This document shows positions 39,550 through 49,474 of a stretch of DNA of 64,000 bases, piece by piece; positions within the stretch are counted from its first letter, which is position 1; every line of letters begins with the position of its first letter. A program made the position numbers and the translations under genes. The stretch covers positions 124,001 through 188,000 of the forward strand of contig JAHFRU010000002.1 of the NCBI GenBank assembly GCA_023266115.1. The letters are read 5' to 3'. Under the pieces are notes generated by a model that ran no database searches, was not told the DNA's origin, and worked only from the letters and a program-made list of their open reading frames with translations. The DNA is from Gammaproteobacteria bacterium (lineage in GTDB: Bacteria; Pseudomonadota; Gammaproteobacteria; VBWC01).

Positions 39550-40557
39550 TTAAACTACCAGCCCTTTGGCCGGAGCGCCAGCGCGCTCGCGCACCATGCG
39601 CGGCACGAGGTAGCCCGGCAACCGCCGCTGCAGCGCCGCAAACAGCTCGCGTGCCCGGCCTTCGGCGACGTCAAAATGGGCAGCGCCCTGGACCGGGTCG
39701 AGCAGATGCAGGTAGTACGGCAGGACGCTGGCGTTAAAGAGGGCTTCGCTCAAGTCAGCCAGTGCTCCGGCATCGTCGTTGACGCCCTTTAGCAAGACCG
39801 ATTGGTTTAGCAGCGTTACACCGGCGAGCTTCAGCCGCGCCAACGCCCGTCGGACCTCGGCATTGATCTCGTTGGCATGATTCACGTGCACGACCATGAC
39901 CACCGGCAGGCGCGTGTGTTGTATCCACGCGAGCATTTCTTCGTCGACGCGCGCCGGGATGACAACCGGCAAGCGCGTGTGGATACGCAGCCGCCGGATA
40001 TGCGATATCTTGTCCAGGGAAGCGGCAAATGAGGCCAGTTGCGCGTCGCTCAGTGTTAACGGGTCGCCACCGCTCAGGATGACTTCGTTGACCGTGGGAT
40101 TGCCGCGCAGGTAGGCGAGCGTCGCCTGCCACTGATCGGCCGCGGCGCTGTTTTGGGAGTACGGATAGTGGCGCCGGAAACAATAGCGACAGTGCACGGC
40201 GCACGCGCCTGTCGCCACGACCAGCGCCCGGCCTGCGTATTTATGCAACATACCTTTGCCTGCAGTGGCGGCCAGGTCCCCCACCGGATCCGTTAAAAAA
40301 CCCGGGACCTCGACAAGTTCGGCGGCACCCGGCAACACCTGTCTTAACAACGGATCGGCGAGATCGCCTTTTTGCATACGGGTGATGTAGCTGCGCGGTA
40401 CCCTGAGTGCAAAGGTCTGCGCAGCGGGCAGCATTTCGGCCAGCGCGGTTGCCGGCAGGCCCAGCATCGCGAGCAGTTCCGCGGGGTCGCGGACCGCCTC
40501 GGCAAGCTGCTGTCGCCAGGTTTTCGTCTGACGCGGTGATGAGATTCGCTGTAACAT
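39550..40557 (-). CDS. epmB: EF-P beta-lysylation protein, lysine 2,3-aminomutase-like radical SAM
   Basis: 335 aa. It converts (S)-alpha-lysine to (R)-beta-lysine for attachment to elongation factor P. The radical SAM cluster motif CAVHCRYCFRRHYPY supplies CxxxCxxC. The KamA-like TNPTVNEVILSGGDPLTLSD region (here NPTVNEVILSGGDPL) and the PLP-region segment HVNHANEI follow. The length is the short EpmB form rather than the ~420-aa catabolic KamA. It is divergent from efp, with only 43 bp between starts. The efp-epmA neighbours confirm the role. Confidence 0.95.
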   Translation of the reverse strand: MLQRISSPRQTKTWRQQLAEAVRDPAELLAMLGLPATALAEMLPAAQTFALRVPRSYITRMQKGDLADPLLRQVLPGAAELVEVPGFLTDPVGDLAATAGKGMLHKYAGRALVVATGACAVHCRYCFRRHYPYSQNSAAADQWQATLAYLRGNPTVNEVILSGGDPLTLSDAQLASFAASLDKISHIRRLRIHTRLPVVIPARVDEEMLAWIQHTRLPVVMVVHVNHANEINAEVRRALARLKLAGVTLLNQSVLLKGVNDDAGALADLSEALFNASVLPYYLHLLDPVQGAAHFDVAEGRARELFAALQRRLPGYLVPRMVRERAGAPAKGLVV

Positions 40558-40600
40558 ATCGCCTTCGATTTTCGGGGTTGTACTAGTGTAGGGGGGTTAC

Positions 40601-41170
40601 ATGGCGATTGTCAGTACCAGTGAGTTCAAAAGCGGACTGAAGGTGATGTTCGACAATGATCCGTGCGTCATTATCGAGAATCAGTTCGTCAAGCCAGGCA
40701 AAGGTCAGGCATTCAGTCGCGTCAAGATCCGCAATCTGCTGACCGGCCGCGTCATCGAACGGACCTTCAAGTCCGGCGAAACGCTGGAGACGGCGGATAT
40801 CGTCGATACCGACATGCAGTATGTTTATGGTGACGGCGAGTACTGGCATTTCATGACATCGGATACCTTCGAGCAGTACACTGCCGATGCCACGGCGATG
40901 GGTGATGCCGCCAAATGGGTAAAGGGGCAGGAGGAGTGCGTGATTACGTTATGGAACGGCAAGCCGATTGCGGTGACGCCGCCGAATTTCGTGGTGTTGA
41001 CCATTACCGAGACGGACCCCGGTGTCCGGGGCGACACGTCCGGCGGTGGTGGCAAACCGGCCACACTGGAAACAGGCGCGGTCGTCCGGGTGCCGCTATT
41101 CGTCGACCGGGGTGAAATGATCAAGGTCGACACACGCACCGGTGAATATGCCGCGCGCGTGAAGGAATGA
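40601..41170 (+). CDS. efp: Elongation factor P
   Basis: 189 aa. It enters the ribosomal E site to relieve stalling at polyproline. All three beta-barrel domains are present, from [14 protein letters not shown] to [14 protein letters not shown]. The modified lysine is Lys34 in KPGKGQAF, in the context that EpmA recognises. The ribosome-binding site is a G-run (GGGGGG, about 40592-40597) just before ATG. The modification enzymes flank it (epmB divergent, epmA downstream), so this EF-P is very likely beta-lysylated. No epmC (hydroxylase) gene is seen in the window. Confidence 0.98.
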   Translation: MAIVSTSEFKSGLKVMFDNDPCVIIENQFVKPGKGQAFSRVKIRNLLTGRVIERTFKSGETLETADIVDTDMQYVYGDGEYWHFMTSDTFEQYTADATAMGDAAKWVKGQEECVITLWNGKPIAVTPPNFVVLTITETDPGVRGDTSGGGGKPATLETGAVVRVPLFVDRGEMIKVDTRTGEYAARVKE

Positions 41171-41194
41171 TGGCCCGGTGTTTGCTGGATCGTA

Positions 41195-42211
41195 ATGTCG
41201 AACCATATTACGCCGGTGTACCCGGAATCCGCTGCAATCCGCAGTGCGGACGACTGGGCACCGACCGCTTCGCTCGAACACCTGAAAGCCCGCGCCGCGT
41301 TGCTGGCAGCCATCCGCGCGTTTTTCGCTGCGCGCGGGGTTTGGGAGGTGGATACCCCGGTGTTGTCGGCAGCGACAACACCAGACTGCCATATCGACAG
41401 TTTCGAAACCTTGTATCACGGGCCGGGCGCTGGCGCTGGCCGCCGTTTGTACCTGCAGACATCGCCCGAGTACGCGATGAAGCGCTTGCTGGCCGCGGGC
41501 AGCGGGCCGATCTACCAGCTGGGCAAGGTATTTCGCAACGGTGAGTCCGGCCAGTGGCACAATCCGGAATTCACAATGCTGGAGTGGTACCGCCCGGGAT
41601 TCAGTTACGTGGCGCTGATGGACGAGGTCGAGGCGCTGGTTCGATCGGTTCTGCCGATACCGGCGGCCGACCGGATAACTTATCGCACGGCATTCTTGCG
41701 TCATGCCGGCATCGACCCTTCAGTGGCGACCGCGGCGCAGCTGGCGGAACAATGCGTGCCATTTGGGATGCACGGGGGCGCGGACATCGGCGACCGGGAT
41801 TTCTGGCTGGACGTATTGATGAGTCATCGTGTGGCGCCGGCTTTACGCGGCGAACCGCCGGTCTTCATCCACGAGTTCCCGGCGTCGCAGGCGATGCTGG
41901 CACGCCTCGTTCCTGCTGATCCATCGGTCGCGGAACGGTTTGAGTTCTATATGGACGGCGTCGAGATCGCCAACGGGTATGGTGAGCTGGGCAGCGGTCG
42001 CGAGACACATGAGCGATTGATCAACGAGCAGCGGCGGCGCAAGCGCCATGGCGGCGCGGCGATTGCGGTTGACGCGCGGCTGATTGCGGCGTTGCAGGAG
42101 TCGTTTCCTGATTGTGCCGGTGTGGCACTGGGTGTCGACCGGTTATTGATGCTGGCGGTGAATGCGAGCGCGATCGACGAGGTCGTCGCATTCCCGATCG
42201 AGCGGGCTTGA
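41195..42211 (+). CDS. epmA: EF-P--(R)-beta-lysine ligase
   Basis: 338 aa. It is a class II lysyl-tRNA synthetase catalytic core without the anticodon-binding domain. Motif 2 lies around GKVFRNGESGQWHNPEFTMLEWYRPG, which I identify by FRNGE and the HNPEFTMLEWYR segment. Motif 3 ends in GVALGVDRLLMLA. The N-terminal FFAARGVWEVDTPVLS segment is motif 1. It charges Lys34 of EF-P with beta-lysine made by EpmB. It starts 24 bp after the efp stop and is surely co-transcribed. Confidence 0.96.
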   Translation: MSNHITPVYPESAAIRSADDWAPTASLEHLKARAALLAAIRAFFAARGVWEVDTPVLSAATTPDCHIDSFETLYHGPGAGAGRRLYLQTSPEYAMKRLLAAGSGPIYQLGKVFRNGESGQWHNPEFTMLEWYRPGFSYVALMDEVEALVRSVLPIPAADRITYRTAFLRHAGIDPSVATAAQLAEQCVPFGMHGGADIGDRDFWLDVLMSHRVAPALRGEPPVFIHEFPASQAMLARLVPADPSVAERFEFYMDGVEIANGYGELGSGRETHERLINEQRRRKRHGGAAIAVDARLIAALQESFPDCAGVALGVDRLLMLAVNASAIDEVVAFPIERA

Positions 42212-42543
42212 AACGCGCCCGTAGTTCGAAGCCGCGTTGTCGGGTCGCTTTACACGGACTGTGGCTGTCCCGGCAGATGGTCGTTGGCCGGCATCATTGC
42301 CGGCATCCAACAGGCTAATATTTCAACCTATTTTATGTTGCTCACTTGGCGGGCACAGTAATTGCTTTTAACGGGCTGCATGGCCATGTCCGGTCGATTC
42401 GACATTTTCTTGACGACAACGGCATATTACGTTTAAACAGAGGCAATGATCGTGACGACCGCGATTCCGGACGGTCGATAGGTGACGTCACGACTTTATG
42501 ATATGGTTTTTATCGATAGCGATATCGAGGGGATGGGAGGCAC
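42212..42543. other. 332-bp gap without gene
   Basis: I find no ORF or RNA gene I can support. The gap includes an AT-richer stretch (about 42315-42365) and a palindrome GTGACGTCAC at 42482-42491 shortly upstream of the PilZ gene. A promoter for that gene probably lies here, but no convincing -35/-10 pair is visible. Confidence 0.5.
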
Positions 42544-42879
42544 ATGATCATGGAACAGCGATGGAGTACGCGGAGCCGCATAGCTCTCGACGTGGATCTC
42601 ATCTTTGAAGGCACCGAACGTAAAGGGTGTCGCACCCGGGACATCGGTCTCGGGGGTGTTTTCCTGGAAATTAACAAAGAAGCACCTTCGAAAGACTCGA
42701 TGGTTGAACTGACATTCCGGTTGGGCAAGGGCGCTGAGTCGGCCGAGCACAAGATCATGGCCAAGGTGGTGCGCGTGTCGCACGACGGTGTTGGCTTGAT
42801 GTTCCGCGATTTCGATGCCCGTGCGTTCCGGTCGTTGAAAGAACTGATTCATTACACGCAGGGCAATTCGGTACATTAG
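42544..42879 (+). CDS. PilZ domain protein
   Basis: 111 aa, a single PilZ domain that would bind cyclic-di-GMP. The N-terminal RxxxR motif is RWSTR (residues ~5-9). The second motif, normally D/NxSxxG, reads DIGLGG with Gly in place of Ser, so binding affinity is uncertain. RVVRVSHDGVGLMF-like strands complete the barrel (here AKVVRVSHDGVGLMFRDFD). The start may be ATG 42544 or 42550; GGGAGG at about 42534-42539 fits both. It is convergent with psd. It may act with the other cyclic-di-GMP proteins at 35.6-39.5 kb. Confidence 0.88.
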   Translation: MIMEQRWSTRSRIALDVDLIFEGTERKGCRTRDIGLGGVFLEINKEAPSKDSMVELTFRLGKGAESAEHKIMAKVVRVSHDGVGLMFRDFDARAFRSLKELIHYTQGNSVH

Positions 42880-42882
42880 TCC

Positions 42883-43800
42883 TCAGGCATCGGCCGGCGC
42901 TGCCGGCTGCCGGTCGGTTGTTTTCGTTCCCAGTAATTGCCCCATTCTGACCGTGGTATCGGCCGTCAGTCCGGCGGCCCATTCGACGCACGCCGGACCG
43001 AACAGCACGACGACCGTCGATCCCATATTGAAACGGCCCATTTCCGCGCCACGTTCAAGATGAACCGGGCGGTCTTCATAGCTCCACGAGGCGACCTCAC
43101 GTGGTCTGTGCGGCGTTACCTGTCCGGCCCAGACGGTCTCGATGCTCGCCACGCAGATGGCGCCAACCATCACCACAGCCATCGGCCCTGCCGCCGTTCG
43201 GTACACGCAAATGACCCGTTCATTGCGCGCAAACAGGTTGCGTACGGTGCGCGTCGTCAGCGGGTTCACGCTGAACAGACGCCCCGGCACGTAGATCATC
43301 TGCTCCAGATCGCCGGCGACCGGCATGTGTATCCGGTGGTAATCCTTGGGTGACAGATAGATGGTCGCGAACCGGCCGTTCCGGAACCGGCTCGCCAGTT
43401 CGCGTGAGCCGCCGAGCAGCGATTCCAGGCTGAAGTAACGGCCCTTGGCCTGGAACAATCGTGTTTCGACGATATTGCCGATCTGGCTGACTGCGCCGTC
43501 GACCGGGCACGCGAGCTCGTTTCCCCCGGTGACAATCGGCCGGACCGCAGGTTTCAGCGCGCGGGTAAAAAACGCGTTGAAACTGTTGTAGGCGTGAGGA
43601 TCCGTTTCGAGCGCCTGCTGCATATCGACACCGAAACGCCCGACGAACCAGCCTGTAAACCGGTTTTTCACGGCTGGGCTCTCGATCCGCGTAAACCAAT
43701 ACATAAAGCGGGAAATGAGGTGCTGTGGGAACAAAAACTGCCACGCGACGAGGACCGCATCGATGTAGCGGCGTGCTACCGCAAAGGGATGATTCAGCAT
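42883..43800 (-). CDS. psd: Phosphatidylserine decarboxylase proenzyme
   Basis: 305 aa. It makes phosphatidylethanolamine at the inner membrane. The proenzyme self-cleaves in FNMGSTVVVLF between Gly and Ser (about residues 264-265), the Ser forming the pyruvoyl group. The common LGST reads MGST here. Other family segments are YNSFNAFFTRAL, PVDGAVSQIG, YLSPKDYHRIHMP and GRLFSVNP. A hydrophobic N-terminal stretch (DAVLVAWQFLFPQHLIS) fits membrane association. Single gene, convergent with the PilZ gene and divergent from pncC. Confidence 0.95.
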   Translation of the reverse strand: MLNHPFAVARRYIDAVLVAWQFLFPQHLISRFMYWFTRIESPAVKNRFTGWFVGRFGVDMQQALETDPHAYNSFNAFFTRALKPAVRPIVTGGNELACPVDGAVSQIGNIVETRLFQAKGRYFSLESLLGGSRELASRFRNGRFATIYLSPKDYHRIHMPVAGDLEQMIYVPGRLFSVNPLTTRTVRNLFARNERVICVYRTAAGPMAVVMVGAICVASIETVWAGQVTPHRPREVASWSYEDRPVHLERGAEMGRFNMGSTVVVLFGPACVEWAAGLTADTTVRMGQLLGTKTTDRQPAAPADA

Positions 43801-43927
43801 GTAAAATTAACGTGTTTGAACACTTGCCGGTTATTGTGAGCGGCGTCAGTATAACAACAATCGCGGCGTTACTTCGCAGCCGGTCGATTTTTGTACGCGG
43901 TGAGCCCGCGATGAGAGAGTCAGGAAC

Positions 43928-44449
43928 TTGGTTCAGCGCACAAAAGCTAATCCATCGGAATCCCTGGCGGCATTGTCCGTCCGGGTTGGCGAAGCGTTGC
44001 GCCGGCGTCGCTGGAAGCTGGTCACTGCAGAGTCGTGTACCGGTGGCTGGGTGGCGCAGTCGATCACGTCAGTGTGCGGCTGTTCCGGCTGGTTCGACCG
44101 TGGTTTCATTACCTACAGCGACGAATCGAAACAGGAGCTGCTGGGCGTGTGCGCGGAAACGCTGGCCCAGACTGGTGCGGTAAGCGAACAGGTAGCACGG
44201 GAAATGGCGGGTGGGGCGCTGCGTGCGAGCCATGCGGACATCAGCCTCGCCGTCACCGGCATTGCCGGCCCCGGTGGTGGCACGCCAGACAAGCCAGTCG
44301 GTACCGTATGCTTTGCCTGGGCGGATAATGGGGGTGCGCCACGTAGCATCACCTGCCATTTTATCGGCGACAGGCGCGAGATACGCCGACAGTCGGTGTT
44401 ACGTGCGCTGGAAGGAGTGCTGACCGCGCTTGCAGAACGGCAACGATAG
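43928..44449 (+). CDS. pncC: Nicotinamide-nucleotide amidohydrolase (CinA C-terminal type)
   Basis: 173 aa from TTG 43928. It deamidates NMN to NaMN, recycling NAD breakdown products. Motifs are TAESCTGGWVAQ with the catalytic Ser, GWFDRGFITYSDESKQELLGV, and AVTGIAGPGGGTPDKPVGTV. It has the stand-alone form without the CinA N-terminal domain. The TTG start has only a close AGGA before it, so initiation is not certain. The pncC-(thpR)-recA order is conserved in many gammaproteobacteria. The stop lies inside the thpR start region (20-bp overlap). Confidence 0.93.
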   Translation: MVQRTKANPSESLAALSVRVGEALRRRRWKLVTAESCTGGWVAQSITSVCGCSGWFDRGFITYSDESKQELLGVCAETLAQTGAVSEQVAREMAGGALRASHADISLAVTGIAGPGGGTPDKPVGTVCFAWADNGGAPRSITCHFIGDRREIRRQSVLRALEGVLTALAERQR

Positions 44450-44981
44450 ACAGCGGCTGTTTTTCGCGTTGTGCCCAACGGAGGCAGCGCGTGGCGAGCT
44501 GCTTGCGATCGCGCGCCGTGAGATTTCCGCTGCCGCCGGACCGTTGGTCGAGTCCGCCAATCTGCATATCACGTTAGCGTTTCTCGGCGATCTGGCGCCG
44601 GGGCAGCGTCGGTGCGTGGCGCAATTTGCCGCCGGCATTCGTGCCGAGACTATCGCATTGACGGTGGACTGCATCAGCTACTGGTGCGGGCCGGGCGTCG
44701 CCTGGGCAGGTGCGTCACAATCGCCCGGCTCATTACGACGTCTGGTTAAGCAGTTGCGCGCCGGGGTCTCGGAATGCGGTATTGATATTGACCCGCGACC
44801 GTTCGAGCTGCATCTGACGCTGGTCCGCAAGACCCGCCAACCGATCCAGCCGCTGGTACTCCGTGAACCGTTGTCGCTTTCCTTCGATCGATTTTGCCTG
44901 ATGGTGTCCCGCCATGCGCCTGGCGGCGTGTGTTATGAGACGGTCGAGTCGTGGCCGTTGCAGTCGAACGAATCCGCATGA
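44430..44981 (+). CDS. thpR: RNA 2',3'-cyclic phosphodiesterase (2H family, LigT-like)
   Basis: 183 aa, TTG start at 44430 within the end of pncC. The two HxTx motifs of 2H phosphoesterases are HITLAFLG (residues ~47-54) and HLTLVRK (~130). It opens 2',3'-cyclic phosphates on RNA; E. coli LigT can also ligate tRNA halves in vitro. The fold halves are symmetrical (RLFFALCPTEAARGEL, SFDRFCLMVS). The gap before recA is 143 bp and carries the recA promoter. Confidence 0.9.
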   Translation: MQNGNDRQRLFFALCPTEAARGELLAIARREISAAAGPLVESANLHITLAFLGDLAPGQRRCVAQFAAGIRAETIALTVDCISYWCGPGVAWAGASQSPGSLRRLVKQLRAGVSECGIDIDPRPFELHLTLVRKTRQPIQPLVLREPLSLSFDRFCLMVSRHAPGGVCYETVESWPLQSNESA

Positions 44982-45025
44982 AATCAACCCGTTCGCGCTG
45001 AACGCCCGTCACGTCGCCGGTCGCC

Positions 45026-45055
45026 TTTCATGTCGCTGGCCGGTTATGGGATAAT
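45026..45055 (+). promoter_or_regulatory. Probable recA promoter
   Basis: TTTCAT (45026-45031), an 18-nt spacer and GATAAT (45050-45055) lie about 70 bp upstream of the recA ATG. No CTGT-N8-ACAG LexA box overlaps it. Confidence 0.5.
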
Positions 45056-45089
45056 CAGCGCCATTCGGGGCGCGGCAATCAAATCGATG

Positions 45090-45108
45090 CGCGAATATAC
45101 GGTTCGCG
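45090..45108. promoter_or_regulatory. Inverted repeat in the recA leader
   Basis: CGCGAA-TATACGG-TTCGCG, a perfect 6-bp inverted repeat with a 7-nt spacer, sits between the putative promoter and the recA start. It could be an operator of unusual type or an RNA hairpin near the ribosome-binding site. Confidence 0.45.
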
Positions 45109-45124
45109 TTAAACGGGGGACTCA

Positions 45125-46180
45125 ATGGAAAGTACCATCGACAGCAACAAGAGCAAGGCGTTATCGGTAGCACTCGCGCAGATCGAAAAGCAGTTTGGCA
45201 AGGGCTCCGTCATGCGCATGGGCGATGCCGGCGCGGTGCGTGACGTCGAGGTGATTTCGACCGGCTCGCTGGGTCTGGATATTGCGCTGGGCATCGGTGG
45301 TGTTCCCCGCGGCCGCGTTATCGAGATTTACGGCCCTGAATCCTCCGGCAAGACCACGCTCTCGTTGCAGATAGTGGCCGCGGCGCAGAAACTGGGCGGC
45401 GTCGCTGCATTCGTTGATGCGGAGCACGCGCTCGACCCCGGTTATGCCGCGAAAATCGGCGTCAACGTCGACGAATTACTCCTGTCGCAGCCTGATACCG
45501 GCGAGCAGGCGCTGGAAATTACCGACATGCTGGTGCGCTCGGGCGCCGTGGATGTCGTCGTGATCGACTCGGTCGCCGCGCTCACGCCGAAGGCCGAGAT
45601 CGAGGGTGAAATGGGCGACAGCCATATGGGGTTGCAGGCGCGCTTGATGTCGCAGGCGTTGCGCAAGCTGACTGCGAATATCAAGCGTTCGAATACCCTG
45701 GTAATTTTCATCAACCAGATCCGTATGAAGATCGGTGTCATGTTCGGGAATCCGGAGACCACGACCGGTGGCAATGCGCTCAAGTTTTATGCGTCCGTGC
45801 GTCTGGACATCCGCCGGATCGGTGCGCTCAAGAAGGGCGACGAGATCATCGGTAACGAAACCCGCGTCAAGATCGTGAAGAACAAGATGGCGCCGCCGTT
45901 CAAGGTGGCAACCTTCGATATTCTCTACGGTGAAGGTGTGTCGCGCGAGGGGGAGATCATCGATATCGGCGTCAAGGAGAATCTCGTCGAGAAGTCCGGC
46001 TCATGGTACAGCTACGGCGGCAACCGTATTGGTCAGGGTAAGGACAATGCGCGCGTCTATCTGAAAGACAATCCGGAGATCGCCCGGGAGATCGAAGACA
46101 AGATACGCGCCAAGATGCTGTCGGGTGGTATGCACGTCTCGTCGGGTGCCGACGAAGAAGCGGTAGAGGCCGAGGCCTGA
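45125..46180 (+). CDS. recA: Recombinase RecA
   Basis: 351 aa. It forms filaments on ssDNA for strand exchange and triggers LexA cleavage. Walker A is [35 protein letters not shown] and the L2 region ([20 protein letters not shown]) follow. The acidic C-terminus is EEAVEAEA. Length is typical. RecX follows, overlapping the stop if its CTG start is correct, so the regulator is made from the same message. The leader lacks an E. coli-type SOS box; see the inverted repeat at 45090. Confidence 0.98.
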   Translation: MESTIDSNKSKALSVALAQIEKQFGKGSVMRMGDAGAVRDVEVISTGSLGLDIALGIGGVPRGRVIEIYGPESSGKTTLSLQIVAAAQKLGGVAAFVDAEHALDPGYAAKIGVNVDELLLSQPDTGEQALEITDMLVRSGAVDVVVIDSVAALTPKAEIEGEMGDSHMGLQARLMSQALRKLTANIKRSNTLVIFINQIRMKIGVMFGNPETTTGGNALKFYASVRLDIRRIGALKKGDEIIGNETRVKIVKNKMAPPFKVATFDILYGEGVSREGEIIDIGVKENLVEKSGSWYSYGGNRIGQGKDNARVYLKDNPEIAREIEDKIRAKMLSGGMHVSSGADEEAVEAEA

Positions 46181-46638
46181 GCGAAAACGCATCACCAACA
46201 GCGGAAATCCGGCGCGTCGCGACGGGGTTGCTGGCGCGGCGCGAACACGCTGTTGCAGAGTTACGTCATAAGTTGCTCGCGCGGGAATATCCCGAGACTG
46301 TTATCGACGACGTGCTGGTGGAGCTCCGCCAGCGCGGACTGCAGAGCGACCGGCGTTTTACGGAAAGTTTTATCCATGTCCGCGAACAGCGTGGCTGCGG
46401 ACCGTTGCGCATCCGGGCGGAACTGCGGGAGCGCGGCGTAGCGGTGGAGTTGATCGACGAATTTGTCGATGTTAACGCGTTGTCGTGGGGCGAACGGCTT
46501 GCCGTTGCGCGGCGTAAACGCTTCGGCAATGACTATCCGCGTGATTACCGTGAACGCGCCAGACAGGCGCGTTTTTTACAGCGCCGCGGTTTTACCACGG
46601 AACAGATACGGGACGAATTAAAAGCGTCCGGTGCATAA
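46177..46638 (+). CDS. recX: Regulatory protein RecX, probable CTG start
   Basis: About 153 aa. It caps or destabilises RecA filaments. Three tandem helical repeats are visible: [39 protein letters not shown] and [18 protein letters not shown]. The first standard start (TTG 46228) falls inside the first repeat and lacks a ribosome-binding site. Upstream in frame, CTG at 46177 overlaps the recA stop (CTGA) and has AGAGG at 46165-46169 with a 7-nt gap. Starting there gives an N-terminus ([12 protein letters not shown]) aligned with Pseudomonas RecX. If CTG is wrong, the gene is 46228-46638. Confidence 0.88.
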   Translation: MSENASPTAEIRRVATGLLARREHAVAELRHKLLAREYPETVIDDVLVELRQRGLQSDRRFTESFIHVREQRGCGPLRIRAELRERGVAVELIDEFVDVNALSWGERLAVARRKRFGNDYPRDYRERARQARFLQRRGFTTEQIRDELKASGA

Positions 46639-46711
46639 GCAGGGCGAGGGTTTGCGCGCTGCGCCGGAACATTATTTATAACCAGCAAGAGCCCCGGTTG
46701 AAAGGTTATCG

Positions 46712-49327
46712 ATGACAAGCAGCGCAGAGTTACGCCAGGCATTTCTCGACTATTTTCGCCGGCACGGCCATGAGGTCGTGCCAAGCAGTTCACTTGTGCC
46801 GGCGGCCGATCCGACACTGCTGTTCACCAATGCCGGCATGGTGCAGTTCAAGGACGTGTTTCTGGGCCACGAACAGCGCGCCAGCAAGCGCGCAGCAAGT
46901 TCGCAGCGTTGTGTACGCGCCGGCGGCAAGCACAACGATCTCGAGAACGTCGGTTATACCGCACGCCACCACACATTTTTTGAAATGCTCGGCAACTTCA
47001 GCTTCGGCGATTACTTCAAGCGTGAGGCGATCCAGTTCGCGTGGCAGTTTCTGACGAAGGAACTGCGGCTTGATCCGACGCGGTTATGGATTACCGTCTA
47101 CGAGGAAGATGACGAGGCGGCCGATATCTGGCTGAAGGAAATCGGCGTTGACGCGGCGCGATTCGCACGTATCGGTGCCAGCGACAACTTCTGGTCGATG
47201 GGCGAGACCGGGCCTTGCGGTCCCTGTTCGGAGATATTCTACGATCACGGCCCGGAGATCGCGGGCGGACCGCCGGGCAGCGCGGACGCCGACGGTGACC
47301 GCTACGTCGAGATCTGGAATCTGGTGTTCATGCAGTACAACCGCGCGGCGGACGGGTCGCTGAAGCCGCTGCCGAAGCCGTCGGTGGATACCGGCATGGG
47401 GCTGGAGCGGCTGGCGGCGGTTATGCAGGGCGTGCATAACAATTACGATATCGACCTGTTCCGGGCGCTGATCGAGGCGGCCGCCCGGCTCGCCGGTGCG
47501 CCTGACCGGCGCAGTCCGTCATTGCGCGTGATCGCGGATCACATCCGTTCCTGCGCGTTTCTGGTTATCGACGGCGTAATCCCGTCGAACGAGGGGCGTG
47601 GCTATGTGTTGCGGCGGATTATCCGGCGCGCGGTTCGTCACGGCTACGAACTCGGTATTTCAGAACCGTTTCTTTTCAAACTGGTGCAGCCGCTTGGAGA
47701 GCTGATGGGTGATGCCTATCCCGAGCTGTTGCAAAACCGCGCCGGCATAGAAAAAGTGTTGCGTCAGGAAGAGGAGCGTTTTGCCGAGACGCTCGAACAG
47801 GGGATGAGGATACTCAAGGAGGAGGCTAACCTGGCTGCCGGGCGCGATCGTGTCATCGCCGGTGAGGTCGTGTTCAAGCTTTACGATACCTATGGATTTC
47901 CGCCCGACCTGACCGCGGACTATGCGCGGTCCGTTGGTCTTAACATCGATATGACGGGTTTTGAGACGCACATGGCGGCGCAACGCGAACGGGCGCGTGC
48001 CGCGAGTCACTTCAGCGTTGATTACGGGGCTGGGCCCGAGATAACGGAGCCGACCGAGTTTACCGGCTACGAAGCTGTCGATGGTGCGGCGCGGATTGTT
48101 GCGCTGTTCAAGGCTAACCGGTCCGTCGATCGTCTGGTTGCCGGAGATGAGGGTGTGGTCGTGCTTGACCGGACACCGTTCTATGCCGAATCCGGTGGTC
48201 AGGCCGGCGACCATGGGTGTATCTCTGCCGATGACAGTCGGTTCGAGGTTTTGGATACGCAGAAAGTCGGGAGTGGCAACAGCTTCGTGCATGTCGGCAA
48301 GGTTGCCAGCGGCACGCTGCAAACCGGTGACAGCGTCGCGGCCGAGGTCGATGCCGCGCGGCGTGTCGCGACGGCCAGGAATCATTCCGCAACACATCTG
48401 CTGCATGCCGCGTTACGCGAGGTGCTTGGCGAGCATGTGGTGCAAAAGGGCTCGCTGGTTGACGCCTCCCGCTTGCGGTTCGATTTCGCGCATTTCGAGC
48501 CGGTCAGTGCCGAACAGCTGGCGCGTATCGAGCGACTCGTCAACGAGCAGATCCTGCTGAACGTACCGGTCGTCACGCGGGTGATGTCCGTCAAGGAGGC
48601 GATGGCGACCGGCGCGATGGCCTTTTTCGGCGAGAAGTACGGCGACCAGGTGCGCGTACTGACGATGGGTGAGTTCTCTTCGGAACTATGCGGTGGAACA
48701 CACGTAACGCGCACCGGTGATATCGGCGTGTTCAAAATCAGCAGCGAAAGCGGTGTTGCCGCAGGCGTGCGCCGCCTGGAAGCAGTGTCCGGTCCGGTGG
48801 CCTTGCAGCGGATCGCTGCCGATGAGCGGCAGCTGGCCGACATTACGGCGCTCGTCAAGGGCGATCGCGACACCGTACTGGACCGGGTCCGGCAAGTGCT
48901 GGATCGCAACCGGCAGCTCGAGAAAGAGCTGGAGCAGTTGAAAGGCAAGCTGGCCAGTCAGGCGGGCGGTGATCTCGCCGCGCAGGCCGTCAATATCAAT
49001 GGGCTCCAGGTGATAGCGGCGCGGCTGGACGGTGTCGACGCCAAGGCATTGCGGGATACCGTCGACCAGCTGAAAAACAAGCTGGGATCGGCGGCCGTGA
49101 TTCTGGCCTCGGTCGCCGACAACAAGATCCGGCTGGTAGCGGGAGTCACCAAAGACTACGCCGATGCGATCCCGGCCGGTGAGCTGGTGAATGTGGTCGC
49201 CGAAAAGGTCGGTGGCCGCGGTGGCGGGCGCGCCGATATGGCGCAGGCCGGCGGCGACAACCCTGCCGCGCTGGATGGGGCGCTGGCAGCGGTGTTGGAC
49301 TGGGTACGGGAGCGCGTCAGGCCATAA
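46712..49327 (+). CDS. alaS: Alanyl-tRNA synthetase
   Basis: 871 aa. Class II core at the N-terminus: [35 protein letters not shown] and [18 protein letters not shown], with [10 protein letters not shown] as motif 3. The editing domain has [11 protein letters not shown] and [11 protein letters not shown], giving the zinc-binding HxxxH and CxxxH. The coiled coil and the Gly-rich C-Ala domain ([17 protein letters not shown]) complete the protein. The start is ATG 46712, 73 bp after recX. It occupies the conserved recA-recX-alaS-lysC-csrA order. Confidence 0.97.
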   Translation: MTSSAELRQAFLDYFRRHGHEVVPSSSLVPAADPTLLFTNAGMVQFKDVFLGHEQRASKRAASSQRCVRAGGKHNDLENVGYTARHHTFFEMLGNFSFGDYFKREAIQFAWQFLTKELRLDPTRLWITVYEEDDEAADIWLKEIGVDAARFARIGASDNFWSMGETGPCGPCSEIFYDHGPEIAGGPPGSADADGDRYVEIWNLVFMQYNRAADGSLKPLPKPSVDTGMGLERLAAVMQGVHNNYDIDLFRALIEAAARLAGAPDRRSPSLRVIADHIRSCAFLVIDGVIPSNEGRGYVLRRIIRRAVRHGYELGISEPFLFKLVQPLGELMGDAYPELLQNRAGIEKVLRQEEERFAETLEQGMRILKEEANLAAGRDRVIAGEVVFKLYDTYGFPPDLTADYARSVGLNIDMTGFETHMAAQRERARAASHFSVDYGAGPEITEPTEFTGYEAVDGAARIVALFKANRSVDRLVAGDEGVVVLDRTPFYAESGGQAGDHGCISADDSRFEVLDTQKVGSGNSFVHVGKVASGTLQTGDSVAAEVDAARRVATARNHSATHLLHAALREVLGEHVVQKGSLVDASRLRFDFAHFEPVSAEQLARIERLVNEQILLNVPVVTRVMSVKEAMATGAMAFFGEKYGDQVRVLTMGEFSSELCGGTHVTRTGDIGVFKISSESGVAAGVRRLEAVSGPVALQRIAADERQLADITALVKGDRDTVLDRVRQVLDRNRQLEKELEQLKGKLASQAGGDLAAQAVNINGLQVIAARLDGVDAKALRDTVDQLKNKLGSAAVILASVADNKIRLVAGVTKDYADAIPAGELVNVVAEKVGGRGGGRADMAQAGGDNPAALDGALAAVLDWVRERVRP

Positions 49328-49474
49328 TACCTGCCGCGTAACTTTACGCGCGCGGTGGTTTTGTCGTCTAATGAGCGGCTTTTGCGCACGCGACGGAGCA
49401 TTTGATGTGTCGCGAGGGTTGTTTTTTTTCATCTTCCTTGCTTGGCAGAACAGCTTTTTCAGGTTGATCGTAGT

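Noticed and set aside
45000-45124. Standard LexA box upstream of recA
   Set aside because: No CTGT-N8-ACAG even with one mismatch that I could accept. Reported instead as an absence with an alternative motif.
49328-49474. Lysine riboswitch upstream of lysC
   Set aside because: The gap is only 147 bp, and I do not see the conserved junction or a terminator/anti-terminator pair.
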